A DNA stretch of 64,000 bases from Verrucomicrobiota bacterium (GTDB taxonomy: Bacteria; Verrucomicrobiota; Verrucomicrobiia; Verrucomicrobiales; Akkermansiaceae), in assembly GCA_004294095.1 (NCBI GenBank), contig RDZR01000025.1, forward strand, positions 56,706 through 120,705. The letters are read 5' to 3'. The position numbers and the translations under genes are program-made. Below, one piece after another: positions 19,288 through 27,465 of this stretch. Each line of letters starts with the position of its first letter. Position 1 is the first letter of the stretch. A model generated the notes under the pieces. The model did no database searches. It had not been told where the DNA came from and was given only the letters and a program-made list of their open reading frames with translations.

Positions 19288-19911
19288 TTAACCAAGGCGG
19301 CGACGACGCAGAAGACCCAACAAGCCAAGAGCACCGAGCAGCGCACCGGATGGCTCGGGGATGACTTCTCCGTTGAAAGTGAAATCATTTATGCTGAAAG
19401 TCCCTCCGACCTGAGTAGTTCCCCATCCATAAAAACGAAATTCGATAGGGGTAGAAACACCTTGGTAGCTAGGTGCACCTAGCACTATTGTGGCACCTGC
19501 GGCAGTGGGGGTTCCAATATTTGCTGCGAAAGAATCCACGCTTGATCTGAAAGCAAAGGACGTGGGCCCACTGCCGGATGCTTGTCCTGTATAAACAAAA
19601 TTTTCAAAATTAATCGTAAATCCAGGCGACGGTGTTAATGTGAATGTAAAATATGCCGTAGGATCGAGTGTTGCCGTGTTCCAACTCTCAGCGTTGTAAC
19701 GGTTACCTGCGTTTGCTCCCACAATACCTGCACCTCGGCCGATTCCACTTACGGTGATGTTGGGTATCACTGTTTGACCAGCGGTATAAGGATTGGCAGT
19801 GTTCGGGTTTGTCCCAGTAATGGGATTTGCCCAAAGCTCAGCTGCTTGAGAGGAAGATACGGCCATGACGGCGGAGAAGGCCATAACGGCCAGTGTTGAT
19901 TTTCTTTGCAT
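19288..19911 (-). CDS. PEP-CTERM sorting domain protein (second of a tandem pair)
   Basis: Signal peptide MQRKSTLAVMAFSAVMAVSS and a tail EVIPEPSGALLGALGLLGLL followed by RRRR. The middle section is unlike that of the neighbour at 18167-18853, though both are small beta-rich secreted proteins. About 45 bp spanning the end of the coding region and the DNA behind it is nearly identical to the other gene (GGCCTTGGGTGCCGCAGCAT and following). Expression is probably controlled from the 100-bp repeat upstream. Function unknown; a surface or matrix protein is likely from the sorting tail. Confidence 0.85.
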   Translation of the reverse strand: MQRKSTLAVMAFSAVMAVSSSQAAELWANPITGTNPNTANPYTAGQTVIPNITVSGIGRGAGIVGANAGNRYNAESWNTATLDPTAYFTFTLTPSPGFTINFENFVYTGQASGSGPTSFAFRSSVDSFAANIGTPTAAGATIVLGAPSYQGVSTPIEFRFYGWGTTQVGGTFSINDFTFNGEVIPEPSGALLGALGLLGLLRRRRLG

Positions 19912-19963
19912 GATGATTAAATGGTGATTTTTTGTATAGGCAGAATCTTGATGGTTGGCGAAT

Positions 19964-20063
19964 CCAGATTATTGTAAAGCACCTTGTGTGCCAATTAGAA
20001 GAGGAGACAATTGCGTCACAATGGCTTCTGAAAACCGCCATGCCGAAGCACCCAGCTCGTCAT
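19964..20063. repeat. 100-bp direct repeat upstream of the second PEP-CTERM gene
   Basis: Partner of 18914-19013. The four differences are clustered in one 18-bp stretch, while the remaining bases, including GCGTCACAATGGCTTCTG, are identical. The clustering fits either recent duplication or selection on the flanks. Confidence 0.85.
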
Positions 20064-20086
20064 CCCCATGAAGGTTATGGGGGTGA

Positions 20087-20169
20087 GGAGAAGGGATTTG
20101 AAACCCCTTTCTTACGCAAAAACATGGAGAAGATCCTTGCTAATCCAAAGGGTTGCAAACCCCTTCTCC
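20087..20169. repeat. Imperfect inverted repeat, REP-like
   Basis: The arm GGAGAAGGGATTTGAAACCC and the arm GGGTTGCAAACCCCTTCTCC are imperfect inverted copies separated by about 35 bp. Each arm is itself partly palindromic (GGGTTGCAAACCC). It lies between the second PEP-CTERM gene and the zinc-peptidase gene. No matching copy was seen elsewhere in the window. Confidence 0.45.
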
Positions 20170-20298
20170 ATAGGCGTAGCCCTCTCAGTGGTTTGATTGC
20201 CAGTTTCATCCCCTTTCGAGTTGCGGATTTTAATTTCAAAAACCTTGCTTGGTGAATTGCTTGGAGTGGTTAGCGTTTCTCAAGATGAAGCCGTCACG

Positions 20299-21357
20299 AT
20301 GAAATTACACACCTGTGGTTCATGTTCCTCGCCGATTTATTTTGAGAACGATGTCTGCCTTTGTTGTGGCAGCGTGGTGGGCTATGATGCGATTTTAGGC
20401 AAGCTGAGGTCGTATCACCGGGCGGCGAATGGGGATTTGGCGCCGGAGGACGATCGAGATGCTGGCACCTGGGTGTATTGCTCAAATCATGACCGCTACG
20501 GTGTTTGCAATTGGGTGGTGCCGAAGGGAGATCCTACTGGGCTGTGCATCTCATGTAGGCTCAATCGAACGATTCCAGATCTTTCCAATGCGTCAAATCT
20601 CTTAAAGTGGTCAAAAATCGAGTTTGCAAAAAGCCGATTAGTCGCTGCGTTGCTGGAGTATGGTCTGCCGGTGATTTCAAAAAGTGAAGATGCACAGCGT
20701 GGCCTAGCATTTGATTTTTTGGAAAATCCCCCCGGCTCGCAAGTGGATCAGTCCAAACGAGTGCTGACCGGGCATGAAGACGGAGTGATCACTCTGAATA
20801 TTGAGGAGGCAGATGATGCGCTGCGCGAGGCAGCCCGCGAGCAAATGGGCGAGCCGTATCGCACGTTGCTTGGCCATTTCCGCCATGAATCCGGCCATTA
20901 TTACTGGGATTTGTTGATCCGTGACGACGCTGCGCGCTTGCATGCATTCCATCAGCTATTTGGCGATGAGCGAGTGGACTATGCCACCGCACTGCAACAC
21001 CACTATCAAAACGGACCCGGAGACGATTGGCAAGAAAAGCACGTCACGAGTTACGCAGCATCCCACCCATGGGAAGATTGGGCGGAAACGTGGGCGCACT
21101 ATTTCCACATTACCGATACGCTGGAAACAGCCGCCGCTCATGGGCTAAGCGTCGGCAATGAGGCTCATCGATTTTATGTGACGGGAAATCGCAGCATGCC
21201 GATCAAGGAAATTGGCATGGAATGGCACGAAGTCCGCACGCTTCTCAACAACATGAATCGTAGCATGGGCCTGCCAGACGCCTATCCATTCGTGCTTTCA
21301 GATACGATCCTCCAAAAGCTATCATTTGTCTCTGATGTGTGCCACGCAGCAGGTTGA
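20299..21357 (+). CDS. Putative zinc-binding metallopeptidase with N-terminal zinc ribbon
   Basis: The N-terminal 90 residues hold several cysteine pairs (CGSCSSPIYFENDVCLCCG and later CSNHDRYGVCNW, CISCR), a zinc-ribbon arrangement. The peptidase-like domain has the zincin motif HESGHYYWD near residue 197, with a later ERVDYATAL and HPWEDWAETWAHYFH that could give further ligands. This order fits the putative zinc-binding metallo-peptidase family of PF15887. The ATG at 20299 (MKLHTCG) is preferred over the track start at 20197. It is cytoplasmic by lack of a signal. Substrate unknown. Confidence 0.8.
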   Translation: MKLHTCGSCSSPIYFENDVCLCCGSVVGYDAILGKLRSYHRAANGDLAPEDDRDAGTWVYCSNHDRYGVCNWVVPKGDPTGLCISCRLNRTIPDLSNASNLLKWSKIEFAKSRLVAALLEYGLPVISKSEDAQRGLAFDFLENPPGSQVDQSKRVLTGHEDGVITLNIEEADDALREAAREQMGEPYRTLLGHFRHESGHYYWDLLIRDDAARLHAFHQLFGDERVDYATALQHHYQNGPGDDWQEKHVTSYAASHPWEDWAETWAHYFHITDTLETAAAHGLSVGNEAHRFYVTGNRSMPIKEIGMEWHEVRTLLNNMNRSMGLPDAYPFVLSDTILQKLSFVSDVCHAAG

Positions 21358-21365
21358 TTTGCTGT

Positions 21366-22025
21366 TCATTTCACCATCTCTGCGAGCTCAGGCAGCTTGC
21401 TTCTAAAGTTACCCAAGCTTTTTCCTGAAGGATCGCAGACGATGACGGATGGGATGCCTTTGACGCCGAAATTGAACTCTTTCTTGAATTTTTCAACCTC
21501 GCGGTATTCGAGTTGCGGCCATGGCATGTCGAATTCAGCGGCGTAGGACTCCATCGACTGCTCACCTTTGTCACTGGTGATCAGAATGATCTCGAAGTTG
21601 GCATTTTTGTTGGCCTTGTAAAACTCGACCAATTTGGGCGTGAATTCATGGCACGGCCCACACCACGAGGCGGTGTAATAGAACACGTAAAATTTCCCAG
21701 GCTTCTGCCAATCGTCGATTTTTTTGAGCGATCTGCCTTTTAGTATTTTTAGATTTCCCGTGAGCACCTCGTCAAAGACTGAAGGCGTCGGCGGCTTCCA
21801 CTCGGCTAAGCGCTTGGCATCGGCGGCGACCAAAGTCGATGCCTTGATGGAAAATTCTTGTCCATCCGCGTTTTTGAATTTTCCGGTGAGTTCATCGCCC
21901 GTGCCAGTGGCCTCGATGAGTTCTAGCTGGGCAGTTTTGCCGTCCGTGCGAGTCCATTGGCTCATCTCAGCGAAGGCATGGGAAACCATGAGCGCAGCAA
22001 ATGTGAGTGAAATACAAATTTTCAT
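21366..22025 (-). CDS. Secreted thioredoxin-like protein with SHD1-like N-terminal domain
   Basis: A signal peptide (MKICISLTFAALMVSHAFA) is followed by a small beta domain, about residues 20-75 (WTRTDGKTAQLELIEA, GQEFSIKASTLVAADAKRL), like the SHD1 domain seen in planctomycete and verrucomicrobial proteins. A thioredoxin fold follows, with active site TASWCGPCHEFTPKLVEFY and cis-proline GVKGIPSVIV. It probably reduces or exchanges disulfides outside the cytoplasm. The gene ends 8 bp from the convergent peptidase gene. Confidence 0.85.
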   Translation of the reverse strand: MKICISLTFAALMVSHAFAEMSQWTRTDGKTAQLELIEATGTGDELTGKFKNADGQEFSIKASTLVAADAKRLAEWKPPTPSVFDEVLTGNLKILKGRSLKKIDDWQKPGKFYVFYYTASWCGPCHEFTPKLVEFYKANKNANFEIILITSDKGEQSMESYAAEFDMPWPQLEYREVEKFKKEFNFGVKGIPSVIVCDPSGKSLGNFRSKLPELAEMVK

Positions 22026-22079
22026 GATGTGGATGATTTAGCACCTACAAGTGGTTTTGTCATCACAGAAGATGCCACA

Positions 22080-22116
22080 AAAAAACCACCCGATGCGCGG
22101 AATCGCACCGGATGGT
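22080..22116 (-). terminator. Rho-independent terminator after the rpsD operon
   Basis: On the minus strand the stem AACCATCCGGTGCG pairs with CGCATCGGGTGGTT (12 of 14) over a six-base loop and is followed by a T-run. A second hairpin (CAGTTAG-TTG-CTAACTG) lies at 22148-22164, nearer the rpsD stop. Confidence 0.8.
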
Positions 22117-22170
22117 TGATGTAGTTGATTTTTTAAAACGGCCTAGCAGTTAGTTGCTAACTGTTAGCGT

Positions 22171-22782
22171 TTAGCGGTTGTAAAGCTCAACGATCAATTG
22201 CTCGTTGACCAATGGATTAATGTCCTCACGGTCCGGCACTCGGGAGACGGTTGCCTCCAATTTATCCTGCTGGACTTCTAACCAATCCACATTGGCTGCG
22301 GCCTGGGTTAAATCACACATGCGGACGGCGAGTTGCTGGGATGATGGCTTGGCGACCACTTTAACGACATCGCCCGGCTTCACTTGGAAGCTCGGAATAT
22401 CCACCACACGGCCATTCACCTGGATGTGTCCGTGATTGACGATTTGGCGGGCGGATTGGCGAGTATTGCCAAAGCCTGCGCGGTAAACGACATTGTCCAA
22501 ACGCAATTCTAACAGTTGGAGAAGAATCACACCCGTCACCCCGCGGCGGCGAGCTGCTTCTTCGTAGTAGCCACGGAATTGTTTTTCGAGAACTCCATAT
22601 TGGAAGCGCAGCTTTTGCTTCTCTCCCAGAGCGGTGGAGTATTCACTTTTTTTCTTCCGCCCAGCGCGCACACCGTGCTGGCCAGGTGGAAAATTGCGGC
22701 GCTCAAACGCCTTCGATGGGCCAAAGAGTGAGATGCCAAAACGGCGGCTAATCTTTGCGCGTGGTCCGGTATAACGTGCCAT
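22171..22782 (-). CDS. rpsD: 30S ribosomal protein S4
   Basis: The 203-residue primary-binding protein of the small subunit starts MARYTGPRAKISRRFG and has the S4 RNA-binding domain LRLDNVVYRAGFGNTRQSARQIVNHGHIQVNG. It has the usual order rpsM-rpsK-rpsD, but rpoA does not follow within view; a terminator and a thioredoxin gene come next. There is no Shine-Dalgarno upstream; the leader is AT-rich. Confidence 0.97.
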   Translation of the reverse strand: MARYTGPRAKISRRFGISLFGPSKAFERRNFPPGQHGVRAGRKKKSEYSTALGEKQKLRFQYGVLEKQFRGYYEEAARRRGVTGVILLQLLELRLDNVVYRAGFGNTRQSARQIVNHGHIQVNGRVVDIPSFQVKPGDVVKVVAKPSSQQLAVRMCDLTQAAANVDWLEVQQDKLEATVSRVPDREDINPLVNEQLIVELYNR

Positions 22783-22807
22783 AAAATAAATTGATGATAG
22801 ATGAAAA

Positions 22808-23350
22808 TTAAACGCGACGGGCTTTCTTAGGACGGCAGCCGTTGTGAGGAATCGGCGTCACATCACGGATGGATAGAATTTCCAAACCGAGACCTTGCAC
22901 CGCACGAATCGCAGACTCACGGCCGGAACCCGGACCTTTCACGCGAACGTCAACCTCTTTGAGGCCGTGGCCCATGGCTTGGCGGCAGGCATCTTGCGAA
23001 ACCACTTGCGCGGCATACGCCGTGCTTTTCCGCGAGCCTTTGAAGCCCATTTTACCCGCACTCGACCAACCGATCGCGTTGCCATTGACATCCGTCACAC
23101 TGACGAGCGTGTTGTTAAAAGTGGCCGTCACATGGACGATGCCACGAATGACGTTCTTCGAGCCTTTGGCTTTGTGGATTTTGATTTCCTCTTCACCTCC
23201 GCCGATTTCGGCAAAGATGTCGCGTTTGGCTTCTTTCTTCGGTGCCGCTTCGTGAGAAGCATCGGCTACCGATGGTGCTGCGGGTGCTGGAGCTACTTGT
23301 GGCTCAACCGCCACTGCTTCGGCGGAATTTTTAGTGGTTTCTTCTGACAT
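22808..23350 (-). CDS. rpsK: 30S ribosomal protein S11 with N-terminal extension
   Basis: The core from about residue 60 is a normal S11: [20 protein letters not shown] through [20 protein letters not shown]. Before it lies a low-complexity Ala/Glu/Pro-rich extension of about 55 residues; S11 is usually around 130 residues, while this one is 180. The only in-frame start upstream of the core that fits the spacing is at 23350, 12 bp after rpsM. Whether the extension is retained on the ribosome is unknown. Confidence 0.95.
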   Translation of the reverse strand: MSEETTKNSAEAVAVEPQVAPAPAAPSVADASHEAAPKKEAKRDIFAEIGGGEEEIKIHKAKGSKNVIRGIVHVTATFNNTLVSVTDVNGNAIGWSSAGKMGFKGSRKSTAYAAQVVSQDACRQAMGHGLKEVDVRVKGPGSGRESAIRAVQGLGLEILSIRDVTPIPHNGCRPKKARRV

Positions 23351-23362
23351 AAATATGAAAAA

Positions 23363-23731
23363 TTATTTTTTCACGCCCACCGTCTTCTTCTTGCCCTTGC
23401 GGGTGCGAGCGTTGGTGCGTGTGCGCTGGCCGCGAACTGGCAAGCCGCGCTTGTGGCGGATCCCGCGGTAGCAATTGATGGAAGTGAGGCGCTTGAGCTG
23501 CGACTGACGCTCACGGCGCAAATCCCCCTCGACGATGATGTTCTCGGCTTGGATGACTTGTGCGATGCGGACCAATTGATCCTCACTGAGCTGCCCAGTG
23601 CGGATGTTTGGATCAATACCAGCATGCTCAAGAATTTTGGCTGCTGTGGGGCGGCCAATGCCAAACATGTAGGGCAAAGAAGCTTCGATGCGCTTCTCGT
23701 TGGGAATTTCGATACCTAAGATACGTGCCAT
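23363..23731 (-). CDS. rpsM: 30S ribosomal protein S13
   Basis: The 122-residue protein begins [20 protein letters not shown], has the helix-hairpin-helix region [20 protein letters not shown] and ends in the lysine-rich tail [20 protein letters not shown]. The track start at 23827 adds 32 residues that no S13 has; the ATG at 23731 gives the normal N-terminus. It is the first gene of rpsM-rpsK-rpsD. Confidence 0.97.
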   Translation of the reverse strand: MARILGIEIPNEKRIEASLPYMFGIGRPTAAKILEHAGIDPNIRTGQLSEDQLVRIAQVIQAENIIVEGDLRRERQSQLKRLTSINCYRGIRHKRGLPVRGQRTRTNARTRKGKKKTVGVKK

Positions 23732-23986
23732 GATGTGCGGTAATTTCGCGTGGAATAGTTGCAGGATTTTGGCGGTGCCGAACGTCCTGCGGGGCGGGTG
23801 ATTTAGCAGACCTCTAGCGCGTGGCAAGCCGGAAATGGAAAAATTTTCACAAGAATTTCAAAATTTCTTTTGAGCAGTAGTGTCGCATCGACGTAAAAAA
23901 TCACACGATCTGATATTTTTGAGTTGCCATAGGGGGAAAATGCCCACATGTTCCGCGCCCCACGAACCATTTACCTTTTTTAAAAA

Positions 23987-24142
23987 ATGTCCAAACACAA
24001 CAGCCTCAAGTCCAACGCCACCGTCGGCGGCAAACGTTCGGTTTTAAAGCGCTTTGAGCGAGTGAAGCTGCTCAAGGAGCGAGGAGATTGGAAAACAGGC
24101 AGCTCTCCAGTGGGCTTGCCCAAGACCAAACACGAAGGCTAA
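23987..24142 (+). CDS. Small basic protein of the Chlamydiae/Verrucomicrobia family (TIGR04137-like)
   Basis: This 51-codon gene is too short for the ORF track. The product starts MSKHNSLKSNATVGGKRSVL, continues KRFERVKLLKERGDWK and ends GLPKTKHEG. That pattern, basic with a conserved KRFERV core, matches the small basic protein family described in Chlamydiae, Verrucomicrobia and Planctomycetes. It is divergent from rpsM and followed by a terminator, so it is a single-gene unit. The function is unknown; a ribosome-linked role is only suggested by charge and location. Confidence 0.85.
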   Translation: MSKHNSLKSNATVGGKRSVLKRFERVKLLKERGDWKTGSSPVGLPKTKHEG

Positions 24143-24179
24143 CCCGCCTCTAACACATTGGCTCGTCCATGTCTCATGA

Positions 24180-24212
24180 GCGCGAATTCCAGCGGAGTTC
24201 GCGCCTTTTTTA
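24180..24212 (+). terminator. Rho-independent terminator after the small basic protein gene
   Basis: The stem GCGCGAATTCC pairs with GGAGTTCGCGC (10 of 11) over a three-base loop, followed by a run of T. It lies about 40 bp after the stop at 24142. Confidence 0.85.
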
Positions 24213-24227
24213 TCGTCAATTAACGCT

Positions 24228-24995
24228 ATGGCATCCAGCACTCAAGGCACCCGGCTCAATAAATTTCTCGCATCCTGCGGAGTAGGCTCGCGCCGTGCGT
24301 GCGAAGCACTCATTTTAGAAGGGCGGGTCGAGATCAATGGCAGCCCGTGCATGCAATTGGCCACTCGCGTCCAGCCGAATGATCATGTGAAAGTGGATGG
24401 CAAGCGAGTGGTGCCCAACGAGCCATGGGTCGTCGCATTTCACAAACCGCGCGGTTGGGTCTGCACTCGCGAAGATGAGCTGGGCCGCGAGACGATTTAT
24501 TCATTACTCCCGGAGCCGATGCGTGCGCTGCACCATGTGGGTAGGCTGGATTTGGATTCCGAAGGGCTGCTGATTCTCACCAATGATGGAAATTTATCGC
24601 AGCAATTGATGCATCCTTCCAAAACCGTCGAGAAGGAATACTTGGTGACGGCCAATCAGGCATTTGAAAATTCACACCTCGATCAATTCCTCGAAGGTGT
24701 TTACACGCAAGAAGGAAAGCTCAAAGCAAAGTCGATCGATCGTCTATCTGCTAGAAGAATCAAAGTGGTATTGGACCACGGTGCCAAGCGCCAGATTCGC
24801 GTGATGTTTGACACACTCGGCTATCAAGTGACGAAGTTGATGCGCGTGCGCATCGGCGGCCTTTGGTTGGGTGATTTAGAACCAGGAAAATGGGCCACAC
24901 TCAATGCGCCCGAAATTGATATGCTGCTCGGCAAAACTGAGCCAGCTCCAAAACGCTCGACTCCTGCAAAAAAATCACCGCGCCGGCCAAGCTGA
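24228..24995 (+). CDS. rluB: Pseudouridine synthase, RsuA/RluB family
   Basis: An N-terminal S4 domain (LNKFLASCGVGSRRACEALI) is followed by the synthase domain with the catalytic aspartate in HHVGRLDLDSEGLLILTNDG, then KEYLV and GAKRQIRVMFDTLGY. The combination and 255-residue length fit RluB, which modifies 23S rRNA, though RluF or RsuA cannot be excluded from sequence alone. The C-terminus is a short basic tail (APKRSTPAKKSPRRPS). Confidence 0.88.
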   Translation: MASSTQGTRLNKFLASCGVGSRRACEALILEGRVEINGSPCMQLATRVQPNDHVKVDGKRVVPNEPWVVAFHKPRGWVCTREDELGRETIYSLLPEPMRALHHVGRLDLDSEGLLILTNDGNLSQQLMHPSKTVEKEYLVTANQAFENSHLDQFLEGVYTQEGKLKAKSIDRLSARRIKVVLDHGAKRQIRVMFDTLGYQVTKLMRVRIGGLWLGDLEPGKWATLNAPEIDMLLGKTEPAPKRSTPAKKSPRRPS

Positions 24996-25040
24996 TTTTT
25001 TGTTAGAAAATAAGCGACCTCATCCGCTTTCACCTAACAG

Positions 25041-25793
25041 CTACTTAGAACTGTTAGGAAAACGATAGTGCCCGATGATTGGATAATCTAACAAAACATT
25101 TTCCCACTTCGGTTTGCCGCCTAAATGATGAACGACCCAAACGTCCTTCAAACTACCTGCCGGCCCGGGCACGGCGATGCCGATGTGGCTTTCTCCATTG
25201 ACGAGTGACCACACGACTAAATCACCCGGTTTGAAATGGCTAGGCACGCGTTGGGGCGTGAGCGAAGTGGCGTGTCTTTCTAAAAAAGCATGCAAATTGG
25301 GCACGCGGCGGTGATCGATATTCGCATCCGGAGCGGTGGCGGACCAGAGCTGCGGATAACGTCTGAAGTCTCGCACCATGTCTTCGTGGATTTCTTTCTG
25401 CAAATCAATCCCTTGCTTGCGCAGGCAGCGCACCACCAAATCTGCAGCCCCACCATTACTTGCCGCCACATCACCCATCGGATAATCGATGGTCTGGTAG
25501 CTCGTTTGGTAATTTACATCTTGAGTTGCATAAGCCAATGCCGCCGCCGCCAATTGATCGCTAGGCGCGGACGATTGATTAAGCTCGAGAATTTGCAATG
25601 ACGCTTGCTCATTGGATGCGGGCACCATGGCAGCCTTCAAAAGTGGCATCAATGGACGGCCAAACCACGCAGCAATTCCAAGCGCGATGACTACAATAAA
25701 CCAGCCACCGAAATTGCTCGAACGCTTCGGCTTTTGCGGCCGTGGCCCGATGTATTCGATGGTGCTGTATAAATCTCGTTTTCGACGTGCCAT
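25041..25793 (-). CDS. DUF1287 family membrane-anchored protein
   Basis: A basic N-terminus and one membrane segment (FIVVIALGIAAWFG, about residues 30-50) precede a domain with the DUF1287 pattern: TIDYPMGDVAASNGGAADLVVRCLRKQGIDL, HEDM, FRRYP, NIDHRRVPNLHAFLERH and a C-terminal HHLGGKPKWENVLLDYPIIGHYRF. The family resembles NlpC/P60-type hydrolases; the Cys in VVRCLRKQG and the His in GESHIGIAV could be a catalytic pair, an inference. Likely periplasmic. It is convergent with rluB. Confidence 0.75.
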   Translation of the reverse strand: MARRKRDLYSTIEYIGPRPQKPKRSSNFGGWFIVVIALGIAAWFGRPLMPLLKAAMVPASNEQASLQILELNQSSAPSDQLAAAALAYATQDVNYQTSYQTIDYPMGDVAASNGGAADLVVRCLRKQGIDLQKEIHEDMVRDFRRYPQLWSATAPDANIDHRRVPNLHAFLERHATSLTPQRVPSHFKPGDLVVWSLVNGESHIGIAVPGPAGSLKDVWVVHHLGGKPKWENVLLDYPIIGHYRFPNSSK

Positions 25794-25901
25794 TGTCTCG
25801 CGCTAGGTGTATCACAAGAGCTGTTGGCGACCATCTTTTTTTTGAAAATTTTATTTCTTCTGGCTCGTCGCCCGCCGCCTACTCGGCAAATGCTGCTGCG
25901 G

Positions 25902-26495
25902 ATGACGCAATGGATTTCAGAAAATAACCTGGCTTGGGGTTCGCTCGATTTACCGCTACTTGGCATCAGCCACGATTGGTTTGGGGCACCGATCGCGCCG
26001 CTGCCGGGCTACGCGCTCGCCACGGATCAAACACACTTGTGGTTCATCGCCACTCGTCAGGCTCCAGCGCAGGTGCACCCGCAGGCAAAACCCGGGCAAT
26101 TTATCGAAGGCCTGTGGGAGGCGGATGTGGCCGAACTTTTTCTAACAGATTCTAACAGTGGCCGCTACCTTGAATTTAACCTCGCGCCTAACAGTGCGTG
26201 GTGGGGCTGTGAATTCACCTCACCCAGGCAACGAGCTTCTAACATATTTGAGCAAATGCCGGAGGTGCAAACTTATGCCGATCTCGCAGCGGATGGCTCG
26301 TGGCTCGCGGCGATGGCAATTCCGTTAGAAATTCTGCGTGCCCGCATCGATTTTGGTCCGAGCACTCGCGCCAATGTGGCCATGATTCTCGGCGCGCCCA
26401 AGCCACAGTATTTCAGCGTTTGCAAGATGCCTGAGCAACCACTCGATTTTCACCAACCGGCTTTTTTCTCTCAGTTAGATTCAAAAAATTGTTAG
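25902..26495 (+). CDS. CBM9-like fold protein, function unknown
   Basis: The protein has the outline of a carbohydrate-binding family 9-like domain: an early Trp-rich strand, HLWFIATRQAPAQV, the conserved LWEADVAELFLTDSNSGRYLEFNLAP and a later WLAAMAIPLEIL. No signal peptide is obvious from the ATG I chose (MTQWISENNLAW); the track starts at a TTG at 25824 and another ATG lies at 25890. It ends 4 bp inside the end of the convergent OppF-type gene. Ligand unknown. The C-terminal third holds several TCTAACA hexamers. Confidence 0.6.
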   Translation: MTQWISENNLAWGSLDLPLLGISHDWFGAPIAPLPGYALATDQTHLWFIATRQAPAQVHPQAKPGQFIEGLWEADVAELFLTDSNSGRYLEFNLAPNSAWWGCEFTSPRQRASNIFEQMPEVQTYADLAADGSWLAAMAIPLEILRARIDFGPSTRANVAMILGAPKPQYFSVCKMPEQPLDFHQPAFFSQLDSKNC

Positions 26496-27286
26496 ACCAC
26501 CAACCGCGGGATGGATCCTAACAGTTTTTGAGTGTAAGCATGCTTCGCCTGATAGAAAACATCATCCGCTGTGCCGCTCTCGACAATTTTCCCCTGATGC
26601 ATCACGGCGATGCGGTCCGCAATGTAATGCACCACGCTGAGATCGTGCGAAATAAAGATCATCGTCAGGCCGAGGTCTTTTTGCAGTTGCTTAATCAAGT
26701 TGAGGATCTGTGATTGGATCGAGACATCCAATGCGGAAACCGGCTCATCTGCTAGAATCAACTTCGGCTCGGGAGCAAGCGCGCGGGCGATGGCAATCCG
26801 TTGGCGCTGGCCACCAGAAAATTCGTGCGGATATTTCCGAATGGCTGCTGCATCAAGCCCCACCGTGGCCATCAGCTTTTCAACCCGCGTTTGCAACGCC
26901 GCGCCTTTGAGCGAGCGGTGGCGCTGGCGAACCGCCTCGGCCAAAGTGGAAAATATCGTCATCCGCGGGTTGAGTGAGGCGTAGGGATCTTGGAAAATCA
27001 TTTGGAAATCGAGCCGCCTTTGGCGCATCTGCCGACGGCCTAGCAGCGACAAATTTTCCCCATCCAGCCAGACTTCGCCCGACGTGGGCGGGATCAATTG
27101 CATGATCGTGCGGGAAAGCGTGGATTTGCCACAGCCCGATTCTCCGACGAGGCCGAGAATTTCGCCTTTTTCCAATGCCAATGAGACTCCATCGACGGCG
27201 CGGACCAACGATTTTCCACCGCCCACCCATGAGCCAGATCGCTGGACAAAATGCGTTTTCAGTTCGCGGATGCTCAAATAACTCAT
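26492..27286 (-). CDS. Oligopeptide/dipeptide-type ABC transporter ATPase (OppF/DppF-like)
   Basis: Motifs appear in order: Walker A GESGCGKST, Q-loop QMIFQDPYASLNPRMTI, signature FSGGQRQRIAIARAL and Walker B LILADEPVSALDVS with H-loop SHDLSVVHYI. YASLNPRM and the tail HAYTQKLLGSIPR are typical of the Opp/Dpp group. The tail is short, without the cysteine-rich end of some members. The ATG at 27286 gives MSYLSIRELKTHF. No permease or binding protein gene adjoins it, so partners must be elsewhere. Confidence 0.9.
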   Translation of the reverse strand: MSYLSIRELKTHFVQRSGSWVGGGKSLVRAVDGVSLALEKGEILGLVGESGCGKSTLSRTIMQLIPPTSGEVWLDGENLSLLGRRQMRQRRLDFQMIFQDPYASLNPRMTIFSTLAEAVRQRHRSLKGAALQTRVEKLMATVGLDAAAIRKYPHEFSGGQRQRIAIARALAPEPKLILADEPVSALDVSIQSQILNLIKQLQKDLGLTMIFISHDLSVVHYIADRIAVMHQGKIVESGTADDVFYQAKHAYTQKLLGSIPRLVV

Positions 27287-27465
27287 GGCCGGAATTTGCC
27301 TCATCCCAGCCGCCTTAGCACGCAATTTTATCGCACGACCTCGATCAATTTTTCAGAAAAATCACTCGTGCATCGACTCTAGGATTGCCAAATCCTGAGA
27401 GCATACTAGGAATGCGCCCCCGGCGCGCATTTCGTGCCGCTCACCACGAAGCACACCATACAGGC

